NCBI GenBank assembly: GCA_002730875.1
Contig: PCBI01000015.1
Coordinates: 310,001-374,000, forward strand
DNA length: 64,000 nt
Source of the DNA: Spirochaetaceae bacterium
GTDB taxonomy: Bacteria > Spirochaetota > Leptospiria > Leptospirales > Leptonemataceae
Reading direction: 5' to 3'
The first letter of the stretch is position 1. Each line of letters opens with the position of its first letter. Both the position numbers and the translations under genes were made by a program. Below the pieces are notes generated by a model that saw only the letters and a list, made by a program, of their open reading frames with translations, was not told the origin of the DNA and searched no databases. This document shows, piece after piece, positions 35,781-44,054 of this stretch.

Positions 35781-36905
35781 ATGAGCAAAGAAGAGAATCT
35801 ACAACCTCCCGAAGACTCCTTCTGGGAAAAGCTGGAAGAAACCCAGAAGATGCAGGATGAAATCATCCGTCAATCTGGCGATAATCCGGACAACCTGCCT
35901 GCTGTGTCAGATCCGCACAAGGCCGGGGAAACGCCTGCTTCAGGCGGCCGCCGTAGGGCGGGCAGCCCCGGTGCGGCTGGCCTCGATTTCTATAATCCAG
36001 GAAGGGCCGGTTCGCCGCTCTCCGATGCCGACCTGATGCCGCAGACCGGTAGTCCGGAAAACCCACGGGAGTACTATCATGACTCGGTGGCCTTTCATGA
36101 GCTCAAGCGGAAGTTTGGAATCAGAAATCGATTCTGGCGCAAGAGTTATAAGCGACTCAAGCCCGGCCTGAACCGGCTCTATGATGAGGCCCTGGTCAGC
36201 AGGTACCGACCGCTTACCCAGGCGGTTCTGGAAAGTCTGGAGATCAAAGATCCTGCCTCCCGAAAAGAATTCTTCGCCAGAGAATTCACCGAACTGTTGC
36301 AGCGCGGACGCCGCCTGGGGCCCCTCTATTTGCAGCCGGATCAGATCGCTCAAATGCCGCGAAAGCCGAAAGCCGGCGGTGGACCTGCCATACTGAAAGC
36401 CGATGGCAGCCCGGATTTGGAACTTCGCGAACAGGTACTGGCCTATTTCGAAAAGGGAATCGAGCTCCTGGACCAGGATCTTTCGGCGGATGCAGTTCAG
36501 AGTCGGCTCAAAGAAATGATCGCAAAATTTGAAGAACCGCCGGAAGGCGCACCGATCAGCAAGATGATGAATAGCACCTGGATGCAGGTATTGTCTTCTC
36601 TGGTGCCCGGTTTTCCGCTCATTGGAGTGATTCTCACTGAGATGGACGGTCAGAAGGAACTGGACTGGAAGAAGATGGGGAATCGATTGCTGGGCCGAGC
36701 GGCTCGCGAAGGCGCCAATCTGGGATTGAAGCGCGCGCTACGCTCCTTACGAGCGCCGGGGGCCTTCCTGCCGGTTAGCTTTTTGCTGGAACAGGGAATG
36801 AATCGATCCGAGCTTCTGGGCTATCTTGCGCTTAGAGTAGAGAGAAAACGCAAACAGCTGCTGGACATAGCCGGGCCGGCCAATCGCGGCAAAAAGCACT
36901 TGTAA
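35781..36905 (+). CDS. Hypothetical protein
   Basis: Not recognised. 374 aa starting at an ATG 46 bp after the preceding stop. Residues 1-85 are acidic and Pro/Gly-rich, likely disordered; 90-250 are helical and basic (HELKRKFGIRNRFWRKSYKRLKPG); a moderately hydrophobic stretch (WMQVLSSLVPGFPLIGVIL) lies near 275, followed by a strongly basic region. It may associate with a membrane. It is 28 bp upstream of gpmI, so it is probably part of the same transcript. Confidence 0.75.
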   Translation: MSKEENLQPPEDSFWEKLEETQKMQDEIIRQSGDNPDNLPAVSDPHKAGETPASGGRRRAGSPGAAGLDFYNPGRAGSPLSDADLMPQTGSPENPREYYHDSVAFHELKRKFGIRNRFWRKSYKRLKPGLNRLYDEALVSRYRPLTQAVLESLEIKDPASRKEFFAREFTELLQRGRRLGPLYLQPDQIAQMPRKPKAGGGPAILKADGSPDLELREQVLAYFEKGIELLDQDLSADAVQSRLKEMIAKFEEPPEGAPISKMMNSTWMQVLSSLVPGFPLIGVILTEMDGQKELDWKKMGNRLLGRAAREGANLGLKRALRSLRAPGAFLPVSFLLEQGMNRSELLGYLALRVERKRKQLLDIAGPANRGKKHL

Positions 36906-36933
36906 GCAGAATCCACAGGCAGATTCCAGAAGT

Positions 36934-38631
36934 ATGAGTGTATCTGCCCTGAAATCGAACGGTAAAGGCATCCAGGGTCCTCTGGTGCTTGTCATCCTGG
37001 ATGGCGTGGGACTCTTCAAAGGGAAGGACCAGGGTTATCCCGGCAATGCCCTGGATCTGGCCAATGCTCCCACCATTAAAGGACTCATAGAAAACGCTCC
37101 CATCCGATTGCAGATACAGGCTCATGGAACCGCAGTGGGAATGCCTTCGGACGACGATATGGGCAACTCCGAAGTCGGTCATAATGCCATCGGCGCAGGA
37201 AGGATCTTCGATCAGGGAGCCAAGCTGGTGGGCAAAGCCGTGGCCTCCGGCGCCATCTTCAGCGATGAACGATGGATGGGCTTTATCGGAACAAAGGATC
37301 AGCCCGGCGCAGCGCTCAAGCCGAAGGAAGATGGAAGTATGCCGGTGGTGCATTTCATGGGGCTACTTTCCGACGGAAACGTACACAGCCATATCGATCA
37401 TCTTCTGGCCATGGTTCGTAAATGTCATGAATCCGGAGTTGAACAGGTTCGCATTCATATACTGCTGGATGGTCGCGATGTAAACGAAGTGAGCGCCCTC
37501 ACCTATGTGGATCAACTGGAAGAGACTCTGAAGGAACTGGACCCTTCCGGAAAGAACTATCGGATAGCTTCCGGTGGCGGCCGAATGAATATCACCATGG
37601 ACCGCTATGATGCGAACTGGCCCATGGTGGAAAAAGGCTGGAAGACCCACGTTGCCGGCCAGGCGCCCGGATTTGCCAGCGCTACCGAAGCTATCGAGAA
37701 ATACCGGCAGGACCAGCCAGGAGTCATCGATCAAGATCTACCGCCTTTTGTAGTAGAAGAAAACGGACAGCCTGTAGGTCGCATTCAGAGCGGCGATTGT
37801 GTAATTTTTTTCAACTTTCGCGGAGACCGGGCCATAGAAATGAGCCGGGCCTTTACCGAGGAAGGGTTCTCCGAATTCAAACGCGATCCGGAGGTAAAAG
37901 TACATTTTGCCGGAATGATGGAATACGACGGCGACCTGAGGATTCCTCCCCTTTACCTCGTACCGCCTCCAGAAATCGATCATACCCTTTCGGAATACAT
38001 GGCCAGGACCGGTCTCAAGACCTACGCCCTTAGCGAGACTCAGAAATTTGGTCACGTCACCTATTTCTGGAATGGCAACAATTCGCAGAAGTTCGACGAG
38101 AACCTGGAAGTCTGGGAAGAGATTCCTTCCGATGTCATTCCGTTTGAACAGAAGCCAGCCATGAAGGCGCCGGAGATTACAGCGGCTTTAATTAAAGCTC
38201 TAAAAAGCGGTGAATTCAGTTTTCTACGAGTGAACTATGCCAACGGCGATATGGTAGGGCATACTGGAGTCTTGCAAGCCGCCATCGATTCCATCGAAAC
38301 CGTAGACAAGTGCCTGAAGGATCTAATCGGAGCCTGCGAGCAAAGCGGAGCAACACTAATCGTTACCGCGGATCATGGGAACTGCGAAGAAATGATTGAA
38401 TCAGATAAGAAGACCGGAGAGCCCAAAAAGAAGAAAGACGGTAGCTATTCGGCCAAGACCAGTCATACTTTAAATCCCGTGCCATTCGTAATTACCGGCG
38501 CCGGTGTCGAAAACTTCAAAGCCTCCGATTTGTCGGATGGCGGATTATCGAACATTGCCGCCACAGTGCTTACCTTGATGGGTTATGAGGTCCCCGAAGG
38601 GTACCGACCTTCCCTGGTGCAACCTGGTTAG
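36934..38631 (+). CDS. gpmI: 2,3-bisphosphoglycerate-independent phosphoglycerate mutase
   Basis: This enzyme interconverts 3- and 2-phosphoglycerate in glycolysis. The N-terminal metal site is VLVILDGVGL (Asp23), the phosphoryl-carrying Ser79 is in DDDMGNSEVGHNAIGAGR, then come the phosphatase-like lid HSHIDHL and the C-terminal metal motif VTADHGNCEEM followed by KTSHTLNPVPF. At 565 aa it is slightly longer than the common 510, with an expanded C-terminal loop (KKTGEPKKKKDGSYSA). A terminator lies 230 bp downstream. Confidence 0.95.
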   Translation: MSVSALKSNGKGIQGPLVLVILDGVGLFKGKDQGYPGNALDLANAPTIKGLIENAPIRLQIQAHGTAVGMPSDDDMGNSEVGHNAIGAGRIFDQGAKLVGKAVASGAIFSDERWMGFIGTKDQPGAALKPKEDGSMPVVHFMGLLSDGNVHSHIDHLLAMVRKCHESGVEQVRIHILLDGRDVNEVSALTYVDQLEETLKELDPSGKNYRIASGGGRMNITMDRYDANWPMVEKGWKTHVAGQAPGFASATEAIEKYRQDQPGVIDQDLPPFVVEENGQPVGRIQSGDCVIFFNFRGDRAIEMSRAFTEEGFSEFKRDPEVKVHFAGMMEYDGDLRIPPLYLVPPPEIDHTLSEYMARTGLKTYALSETQKFGHVTYFWNGNNSQKFDENLEVWEEIPSDVIPFEQKPAMKAPEITAALIKALKSGEFSFLRVNYANGDMVGHTGVLQAAIDSIETVDKCLKDLIGACEQSGATLIVTADHGNCEEMIESDKKTGEPKKKKDGSYSAKTSHTLNPVPFVITGAGVENFKASDLSDGGLSNIAATVLTLMGYEVPEGYRPSLVQPG

Positions 38632-38993
38632 GTTCCGAAACTGCTAATCGAACAAGAAACGACCAAAATGGAAGGGCACTTTCTGCGAGACCGGAGCCCG
38701 GAATGCAATCTCGCGCAGGTGTCGAGTAAACTTCCAGGCGCACCAATTAGCCGCGGCCAGGCACTTAAAGAGCGCCAATTAGCTCCGGCGAGGAATTTAG
38801 AGAGCCCAAGCAAGCCCCGGCGCTCTCCGTCTCCGGGAACCCGGGATAGAAAGATACCAAAAAAGGAGGACTTCAAGTCCTCCTTTCCCAATTGGCGGCA
38901 GCGAATATAAAATCTTCACCTACATAGTCACCGGTCCGCTTGAAAGGCGATACCGTTACAGCATTGTACCGTTGCGGAATTCAGCGGTGTAAA
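38632..38993. other. 362-bp convergent intergenic region, only a terminator seen
   Basis: It lies between the 3' ends of gpmI and the RlpA gene. It contains the bidirectional terminator at 38859-38886; I find no gene in the rest. Confidence 0.6.
38859..38886 (-). terminator. Bidirectional intrinsic terminator (RlpA gene / gpmI)
   Basis: Palindrome GGAGGACTTCAAGTCCTCC (38865-38883) is flanked by six A on the left and three T on the right. It is therefore a strong terminator for the minus-strand RlpA gene and a weaker one for gpmI. Confidence 0.85.
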
Positions 38994-40052
38994 TCAATAC
39001 ACCGGTTCGCTTACGAATCCGCTATAACCTTCTGAACTCAGTTTCAGCTTGAGCTGTTCGGCGGGATAGCGCTCATTGAACTGTCCCACTCGAACTACGT
39101 ATTCGCCGTTGGATCTACGCAGAATGAACACCGGTTGATTGAACTTCTGTAGAAATGTCTTCATTCGGTTCGCATTTTCCAGTGTTGAGAACATGCCCAC
39201 CTGGACGGAGTAGTCCTTAAAGGTCCTTTCTTCCATAACGTCACGGTCGTTCAGGTTTCGCTCGGAGGGAAGCGGCTGTTGCTTATGTCCGTCTTTGAAA
39301 AAGTCGGCGGTGGCTCCGTCGTTGGCTCTCTTCTTGTCGCCGGTACGAATAACGCGAATGCCCACAGTTGTCAGTCCCTGCTCTTTGAAGCCGAGCACTT
39401 CAGCAGCATACTCGCTTACGTCCAGAATCCGACCCTCGACGAAGGGCCCTCGATCATTGATCTTGAGCATAACTTCTTTGTCGTTTTCCAGGTTCTTGAC
39501 CATGACAATGGTGCCCAGGGGCAACTCTTTATGGGCGCCCGTCAGCTTTCGGGAATCAAATATCTCGCCGCTGGCAGTGGGTTTGCCGTCAAAGTCCCGT
39601 CCATACCAGGAGGCGGTGCCGGTGAGAGCGTAGTTTTGTAGACTTACTTCCTCTGGCTGTGGTCGAGTGTTTTCGGGGGACGTATCCGATGGATCATCAA
39701 AGTCATTGGTGGCAACGTTATCCTCGACCTGAACCCGTCGATCGGAAGGCCGATCCTTGCCGGAGACGTCTCGGTCACTATTGCGATTTACATCCGAATC
39801 TGAATCCTGGTGGGCGTAACCCGGGGGCGAGGTGCGGGGATCGCAATCGCAGTTGCTGGCTTCCCGGGGTTTCACCTGATCGCGAGCGGGACGGCTTTCA
39901 AAGGCATCATCCTGTTCGCTTAGCTCCTGGAAGAAGGCATCTTCTCCGCCGCGGGTTGCATGTCCTGGACTGTTAATATTGGTGGTAACGCAATGTGTGC
40001 CCAGAAACCCGCCGAAGATGATGATTGTTATGAGTAATGTTGAACGATTCAT
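38994..40052 (-). CDS. rlpA: RlpA-like septal lipoprotein with SPOR domain
   Basis: RlpA proteins are lipoproteins that bind, and in some species cleave, denuded peptidoglycan at the septum. The N-terminus ends in a plausible lipobox (FLGTHC, Cys22). A long disordered, charged linker (30-140) follows. The double-psi beta-barrel is at about 145-240 with GTASWYGRDFDGKPTASGE, LPLGTIVMVKN and KINDRGPFVEGRILDVS. The SPOR domain at about 278-350 starts FKDYSVQVGMFSTLENA. The catalytic Asp of active RlpA is present in the INDRGPF motif. Confidence 0.92.
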   Translation of the reverse strand: MNRSTLLITIIIFGGFLGTHCVTTNINSPGHATRGGEDAFFQELSEQDDAFESRPARDQVKPREASNCDCDPRTSPPGYAHQDSDSDVNRNSDRDVSGKDRPSDRRVQVEDNVATNDFDDPSDTSPENTRPQPEEVSLQNYALTGTASWYGRDFDGKPTASGEIFDSRKLTGAHKELPLGTIVMVKNLENDKEVMLKINDRGPFVEGRILDVSEYAAEVLGFKEQGLTTVGIRVIRTGDKKRANDGATADFFKDGHKQQPLPSERNLNDRDVMEERTFKDYSVQVGMFSTLENANRMKTFLQKFNQPVFILRRSNGEYVVRVGQFNERYPAEQLKLKLSSEGYSGFVSEPVY

Positions 40053-40273
40053 TTATAGCTCCAGAATTCCATCTTAAAGGTCGGACGTCCGAGATGGGCT
40101 CTGAATCGTTTTTTCGGTTGCGAATCAATGAAATCTCTGGCGGCAATAGCCCCTGGCAATAGCCTCTCTGGAGGCCCCTCCTGGAAAGGTAAGATAGTGC
40201 TGCACTGTAGCCAGCGGTGGCGGCCCTGACAACGGGTGTGCCCGCCCCCGATAGTCTGCCGGAACCGGGAAAG

Positions 40274-41275
40274 CTAGTCCAAAGTGGTTCGCGCCATTTG
40301 CACCACGGTCTGAATCCAGGTCCTGTTCTCGTTGAGCGAGGGAACAAACGTGAACTCCTCGCCTCCGGCGGCCATAAAGTCTTCCCGGCCCCGGATGTTG
40401 AGCTCCTCCAGGGTCTCCAGGCAGTCGGCCACAAAAGAGGGTGAAACAATAGTTATCTTTTTCTTTCCTTCACCGGGAAGCTCCTGCAGCCGCAAATCGG
40501 TGTAGGGCTTGAGCCAGGGAGTACGACCCAGTCTGGACTGAAATGTCACCTCCCAGCTGTCCTCCGGCAGCTGTAGTCGACGGGCTACTTCGCGGGCTGT
40601 ATGGAGACACTGAGCCCGATAGCAAAAGGATGGAGTCTGAGTGTCGCAACACTCCCCGATCTGACAACTGGCATCCTGGCTGGACTTGAGCACCTGACGT
40701 TCTGGAATTCCGTGAAAGGAAAACAATACGTGGGTTTCCGGCTGCATGGTTTCCCGGATGATCTCCACCCAGGCATTGAGGAAGCCTTCGTTGTTGTAGA
40801 AAGCAGGTTCCGTGGACAGGAATAACGGATCCTGGAGATTCTCGTTTACACGCATAAGTTGTTTGTAGCTGGAACCCATGGATGCCGTGGAGTACTGAGG
40901 ATAGAGAGCCACGGCATGGATTCGTTCTACGCCCTGGCGACGAAACTCGAGGATGGCGCTTTCGATGGATGGGTTGCCGTAGCGCATGGCCATCTTCACG
41001 TCCAGATCCGGTACCCTGGATTGCACTTCCCGGGTAAGCAGCCTGGTATGATGAATGAGAGGAGAGCCGTCTTCGGTCCAGATGGTTCGATAGGCTTCCG
41101 CGCTTTTTGCCGGACGGAAAGGAATTATGACGCCGTACAGAAGCAGGTTTCGCCCCAGCGCCGGTAAATCAATCACGTCGGGGTCGGACAGGAATTCTTT
41201 GAGATAGGAGCGAACATCGGAAACGCGGGTGGAGTCCGGACTTCCCAGGTTGATCAGCAGCAATCCCTTCTTCAT
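40274..41275 (-). CDS. hemH: Ferrochelatase
   Basis: This enzyme inserts ferrous iron into protoporphyrin IX, the last step of classical haem synthesis. Opening block KKGLLLINLGSPDS, then the metal-site His188 in LFSFHGIPERQV and the acidic C-terminal motif FVADCLETLEELNI. The sequence CYRAQCLHTAREVA is also typical. 333 aa is a normal length. No other hem genes adjoin it. The 221 bp downstream, up to the divergent RlpA gene, show nothing clear. Confidence 0.95.
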   Translation of the reverse strand: MKKGLLLINLGSPDSTRVSDVRSYLKEFLSDPDVIDLPALGRNLLLYGVIIPFRPAKSAEAYRTIWTEDGSPLIHHTRLLTREVQSRVPDLDVKMAMRYGNPSIESAILEFRRQGVERIHAVALYPQYSTASMGSSYKQLMRVNENLQDPLFLSTEPAFYNNEGFLNAWVEIIRETMQPETHVLFSFHGIPERQVLKSSQDASCQIGECCDTQTPSFCYRAQCLHTAREVARRLQLPEDSWEVTFQSRLGRTPWLKPYTDLRLQELPGEGKKKITIVSPSFVADCLETLEELNIRGREDFMAAGGEEFTFVPSLNENRTWIQTVVQMARTTLD

Positions 41276-41353
41276 GCATCCAGATGCGATCCGGCCATAC
41301 TGCCGGCAACCTTCATTTGAAAAACACTATGCCCCTGTAAAGCCCTGTCAAAA

Positions 41354-42517
41354 ATGCCAGCTATCATGTCCTTGCCACGTATTGATACAGCCCAGGTTAA
41401 GGGGCAACGGATTCTGGTACGCGTGGATCTTGCCGATCCGGAATCCCCTTTCTGCGAGTATTATTTAACGGAAGTGGCCACCGCCGTGGAGATGCTTCTC
41501 GATCGCGGTGCAAGTGTAGTGCTGGCAGGGAATACCGGCAACCCGGAAGCCCGTGGGGCCCTCCCATCACTGCAGGGATTGGTGGAGCCGTTGTCCAAAA
41601 AGTTGGACGGTATGAAAGTGGATTTTCTTGCTTCGCCGGCCGCCGATCTCCAGGGGCTGTCTGCGAACAGCAAAGTCGCTCTCATGGAAAACCTGGCCAA
41701 CGAGCCCGGCGAGATCAAAGGCGATAAATCCTTTGCGCAAAGTCTGGCCACGAATTGCGATGCGTATGTAAACAATGCCTTTGTGGCCAGTCGACTGGGC
41801 TATGCCACAATTAAACACCTCCCCTCTCTTCTGGAAAGCTATGCCGGTCCGACGCTATATCAGAAGTGGGATGCTCTGAGCTCCTTTTTGAGCGGAAAGA
41901 ATCGGCCTGCCGGTCTGATCCTGGGCGGCCTGGATGTAGCGGGCAAGACCGAACTATTCAAGAAAATGATGCCCTTCCTCGACGCCTTTGTTGCCGGCGG
42001 AGTGGTGGCCAATACCATGCTCAAGGCCCGGGCAGTCCAGGTGGCGGAGTCCATTGTAGACAACGGCATGGAAGTGGAAGCCTTTCAGGTACTTCAGAAA
42101 GCGGATCTTGAGGAAATCGAGGCATTGATTCCCGTAGATCATATTATTGCGGATCAGGTGTCGCGTAAGGCCAAAGTAAAGTCGCTATCGCAGCATTCAG
42201 TGACGGATGGTTTTATGTCCGTGGATATTGGCTCCCGAACGCTGAGCAGTTACGAAAAACTGCTCAAGGGTATGAACAGCATTCTATGGTACGGCCCACT
42301 GGGTGTGGTAGAGATCGACAAGTTCTGCCAGGGAACGAAAGCGATGCTCAAAGCGTTGTCCAAATTCAAGGGAAGTCTTATTCTGGCAGGAGAAGACACC
42401 TGTACCCAGGCGCTTGCCAGCGGAAAGGAGTTCCGTTTCTTGATTCCGGACGGAAAAACGCTCCGCGACTTTGTAATGCAGGGAAGTCTTCCCGGCATTG
42501 ATGCTCTCAAGAGCTAA
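41354..42517 (+). CDS. Phosphoglycerate kinase-like protein with degenerate active site
   Basis: The fold and order of blocks are those of phosphoglycerate kinase along all 387 residues: RILVRVDLADP, LMENLANEPGE, AYVNNAFVAS, LILGGLDVAGKTEL, AGGVVANTMLKA, MSVDIGSRT, WYGPLGVVEIDKF and AGEDTCTQA. Most substrate-binding basic residues are gone. The SHLGRP block reads AGNTGNP, ENLRF reads ENLAN, the HRAHAS block reads SRLGYA, and the first Lys of GGAKVxxK is Asp. It is therefore probably inactive as a kinase. In several bacteria pgk and tpiA precede secG; here this paralogue directly precedes secG and no tpiA is present. Confidence 0.85.
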   Translation: MPAIMSLPRIDTAQVKGQRILVRVDLADPESPFCEYYLTEVATAVEMLLDRGASVVLAGNTGNPEARGALPSLQGLVEPLSKKLDGMKVDFLASPAADLQGLSANSKVALMENLANEPGEIKGDKSFAQSLATNCDAYVNNAFVASRLGYATIKHLPSLLESYAGPTLYQKWDALSSFLSGKNRPAGLILGGLDVAGKTELFKKMMPFLDAFVAGGVVANTMLKARAVQVAESIVDNGMEVEAFQVLQKADLEEIEALIPVDHIIADQVSRKAKVKSLSQHSVTDGFMSVDIGSRTLSSYEKLLKGMNSILWYGPLGVVEIDKFCQGTKAMLKALSKFKGSLILAGEDTCTQALASGKEFRFLIPDGKTLRDFVMQGSLPGIDALKS

Positions 42518-42574
42518 TCACTTCTAATATAATAATGTTGATATCAGGTACAGCTTAAGCATAGGAGAAAACTC

Positions 42575-42925
42575 ATGGAAATCTTGCAATCAGTAGTGGT
42601 AATTCTTTTCTTTCTGGTATGCGCCGTATTGATCTTTCTGGTGCTGATTCAGTCCGGAAAGGGCGGTAGCATGGGAATTATGGGCGGCGGCGGCTCCCAG
42701 AGCGCTTTTGGTTCTTCTACAGTGGATGTAGTGGAGAAAGCCACTGGCTATGCCGGCATCGCTTTCTTTGTTCTGGCTATTGTGGCCGCTATAGCGTTTG
42801 CCGACAGTCCCCCGGTGGCCCCCACGGAAGGCGAGCAACCAGCAGCCCAGACCGAAGGAACCAATGAATTGACTCCTGCAGCCGAGCAGCCCGCAGCCGA
42901 GAATCCTGCAAACCCGGCTCCATAA
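42575..42925 (+). CDS. secG: Preprotein translocase subunit SecG
   Basis: This small inner-membrane subunit of the SecYEG channel has two TM helices (4-24 and 58-77) separated by the cytoplasmic QSGKGGSMGIMGGGGSQSAFG loop, the family signature. The C-terminal 40 residues are Ala/Pro/Glu-rich with AAEQPAAE repeats, longer than usual. Shine-Dalgarno AGGAG precedes the ATG. A TATAAT at 42528 could be a local -10, but there is no good -35. Confidence 0.93.
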   Translation: MEILQSVVVILFFLVCAVLIFLVLIQSGKGGSMGIMGGGGSQSAFGSSTVDVVEKATGYAGIAFFVLAIVAAIAFADSPPVAPTEGEQPAAQTEGTNELTPAAEQPAAENPANPAP

Positions 42926-42950
42926 TTTTGGGCTAAAGCCGGTTTTTTTT
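42914..42950 (+). terminator. Intrinsic terminator overlapping secG end
   Basis: CCGGCT (42914) pairs with AGCCGG (42937), followed by eight T. An alternative short stem GGCT/AGCC sits in the loop. The left arm is inside the last codons of secG. Confidence 0.65.
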
Positions 42951-42955
42951 GCTGC

Positions 42956-42990
42956 GGACAGTAAATTTCAGGTTTTATCTGTCCTATAAT
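42956..42990 (+). promoter_or_regulatory. Inverted repeat next to TATAAT upstream of exported protein gene
   Basis: GGACAG (42956) and CTGTCC (42979) form a 6-bp inverted repeat with a 17-bp spacer, and a perfect -10 TATAAT follows directly at 42985. No good -35 is present, which would fit activator-dependent expression. The next start codon is at 43023. Confidence 0.45.
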
Positions 42991-43022
42991 AAGAGGGACG
43001 CCAAATATCCAGGGACGGAACT

Positions 43023-43943
43023 ATGAAACAGAATTGGAAAAGGATTTTGATCTTGGTTGGAGCGACTGCTCTGATCACTACGCAACTGAGTGCAGAGGAC
43101 CCTTCCCTCGTGGACGTGAAATACGAAAACGAGAACTTCCCTGCCCTGCAAAAAACTGAAGAGAATCTGGATAAGAACATTCAGAACGCCTACGAACGTA
43201 TCCGAGGATTCGGTCATCTGGTGCCCATGGCAAAGGAAGACCGCGTTCTCCGACAAAAGGAAGAAGCGGATCCGTACGACTTCAAGAACACATTTAGAAA
43301 TATCAAATACACGCCCAGAAACACCTACCTTCGATACGTGAAGGAGAGCGCCCCGTTTCTGCTGGTAGGTCTGGGAGATCCTCAGACTCTGCAGCAGCAG
43401 ATTCAGGAGCAGGCCCAGAGAGCACAGAGTGCCGGTTTGCAGGTGCAGCCGCTGAATTTCGGCGACCGGGATGGGATTGAGCTTACTCAGTTCGATTTCA
43501 TTTACAGTGAAGGACCGGACCGCGAAGCCATTGGCTCACGGCGCAAGAGCGTAACTCTGTTCTTTTCGCCTGCCGGCGGAGCCGCGGACGCTGAACAACA
43601 GTGGAATCTGGATGCAGTGGTAACCAGACTGGTAGAAGACGATTTCAAAATGGGAATCAAGAACGTAGAAGTGATTTACGATCCGTCTCCGAACACTCCG
43701 GAAATGGACGACGTTTTTGTTTTCCATCGCTACAACCAGAAAGTTCCCAATACAGTGGTTCTGGGAACCATGCACAATACGGCCAACTATCCGCTGAGAA
43801 ATAAGTTCAAGCAGAAGTTCTATGTTAAACTGATGGATCACTTCAACATGCTGTATCGTCTGGTGGACGGATACTCCAAGAAAGACGGTCAGAAGTACAA
43901 CGAAACCATCATCGACTACATGGAAGACCATAACGCTTACTAA
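43023..43943 (+). CDS. Exported protein, unknown function
   Basis: Not recognised by domain. A classical signal peptide (NWKRILILVGATALITTQLSAE, cut near residue 25). The mature 280 residues contain a Gln-rich helix (TLQQQIQEQAQRAQSAG) and a C-terminal region with many aromatic residues (KQKFYVKLMDHFNMLYRL). No cysteine. It has its own promoter-like region and strong terminator, so it is monocistronic and perhaps well expressed. Confidence 0.8.
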   Translation: MKQNWKRILILVGATALITTQLSAEDPSLVDVKYENENFPALQKTEENLDKNIQNAYERIRGFGHLVPMAKEDRVLRQKEEADPYDFKNTFRNIKYTPRNTYLRYVKESAPFLLVGLGDPQTLQQQIQEQAQRAQSAGLQVQPLNFGDRDGIELTQFDFIYSEGPDREAIGSRRKSVTLFFSPAGGAADAEQQWNLDAVVTRLVEDDFKMGIKNVEVIYDPSPNTPEMDDVFVFHRYNQKVPNTVVLGTMHNTANYPLRNKFKQKFYVKLMDHFNMLYRLVDGYSKKDGQKYNETIIDYMEDHNAY

Positions 43944-43993
43944 GATTTCCAATCCTCCTGCCTCCCTCTGGGAGGCCCCTGGAGAACGGTAAA

Positions 43994-44018
43994 GGCCAGC
44001 CCAGCGCTGGCCTTTTTT
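43994..44018 (+). terminator. Intrinsic terminator
   Basis: Stem GGCCAGC / GCTGGCC with 5-nt loop followed by six T, 50 bp after the exported-protein stop. Confidence 0.92.
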
Positions 44019-44054
44019 ATTTGTAGCTGGCCCGGCCGTTTTTATCACTGGATT

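Noticed and set aside
25048..38631. Genomic island integrated at tRNA-Pro
   Set aside because: No integrase, no direct repeat of the tRNA 3' end was noticed, and base composition and codon use look like those of the rest of the window.
38628..38891. 87-codon minus-strand frame after gpmI
   Set aside because: It covers the bidirectional terminator and shows no protein-like features.
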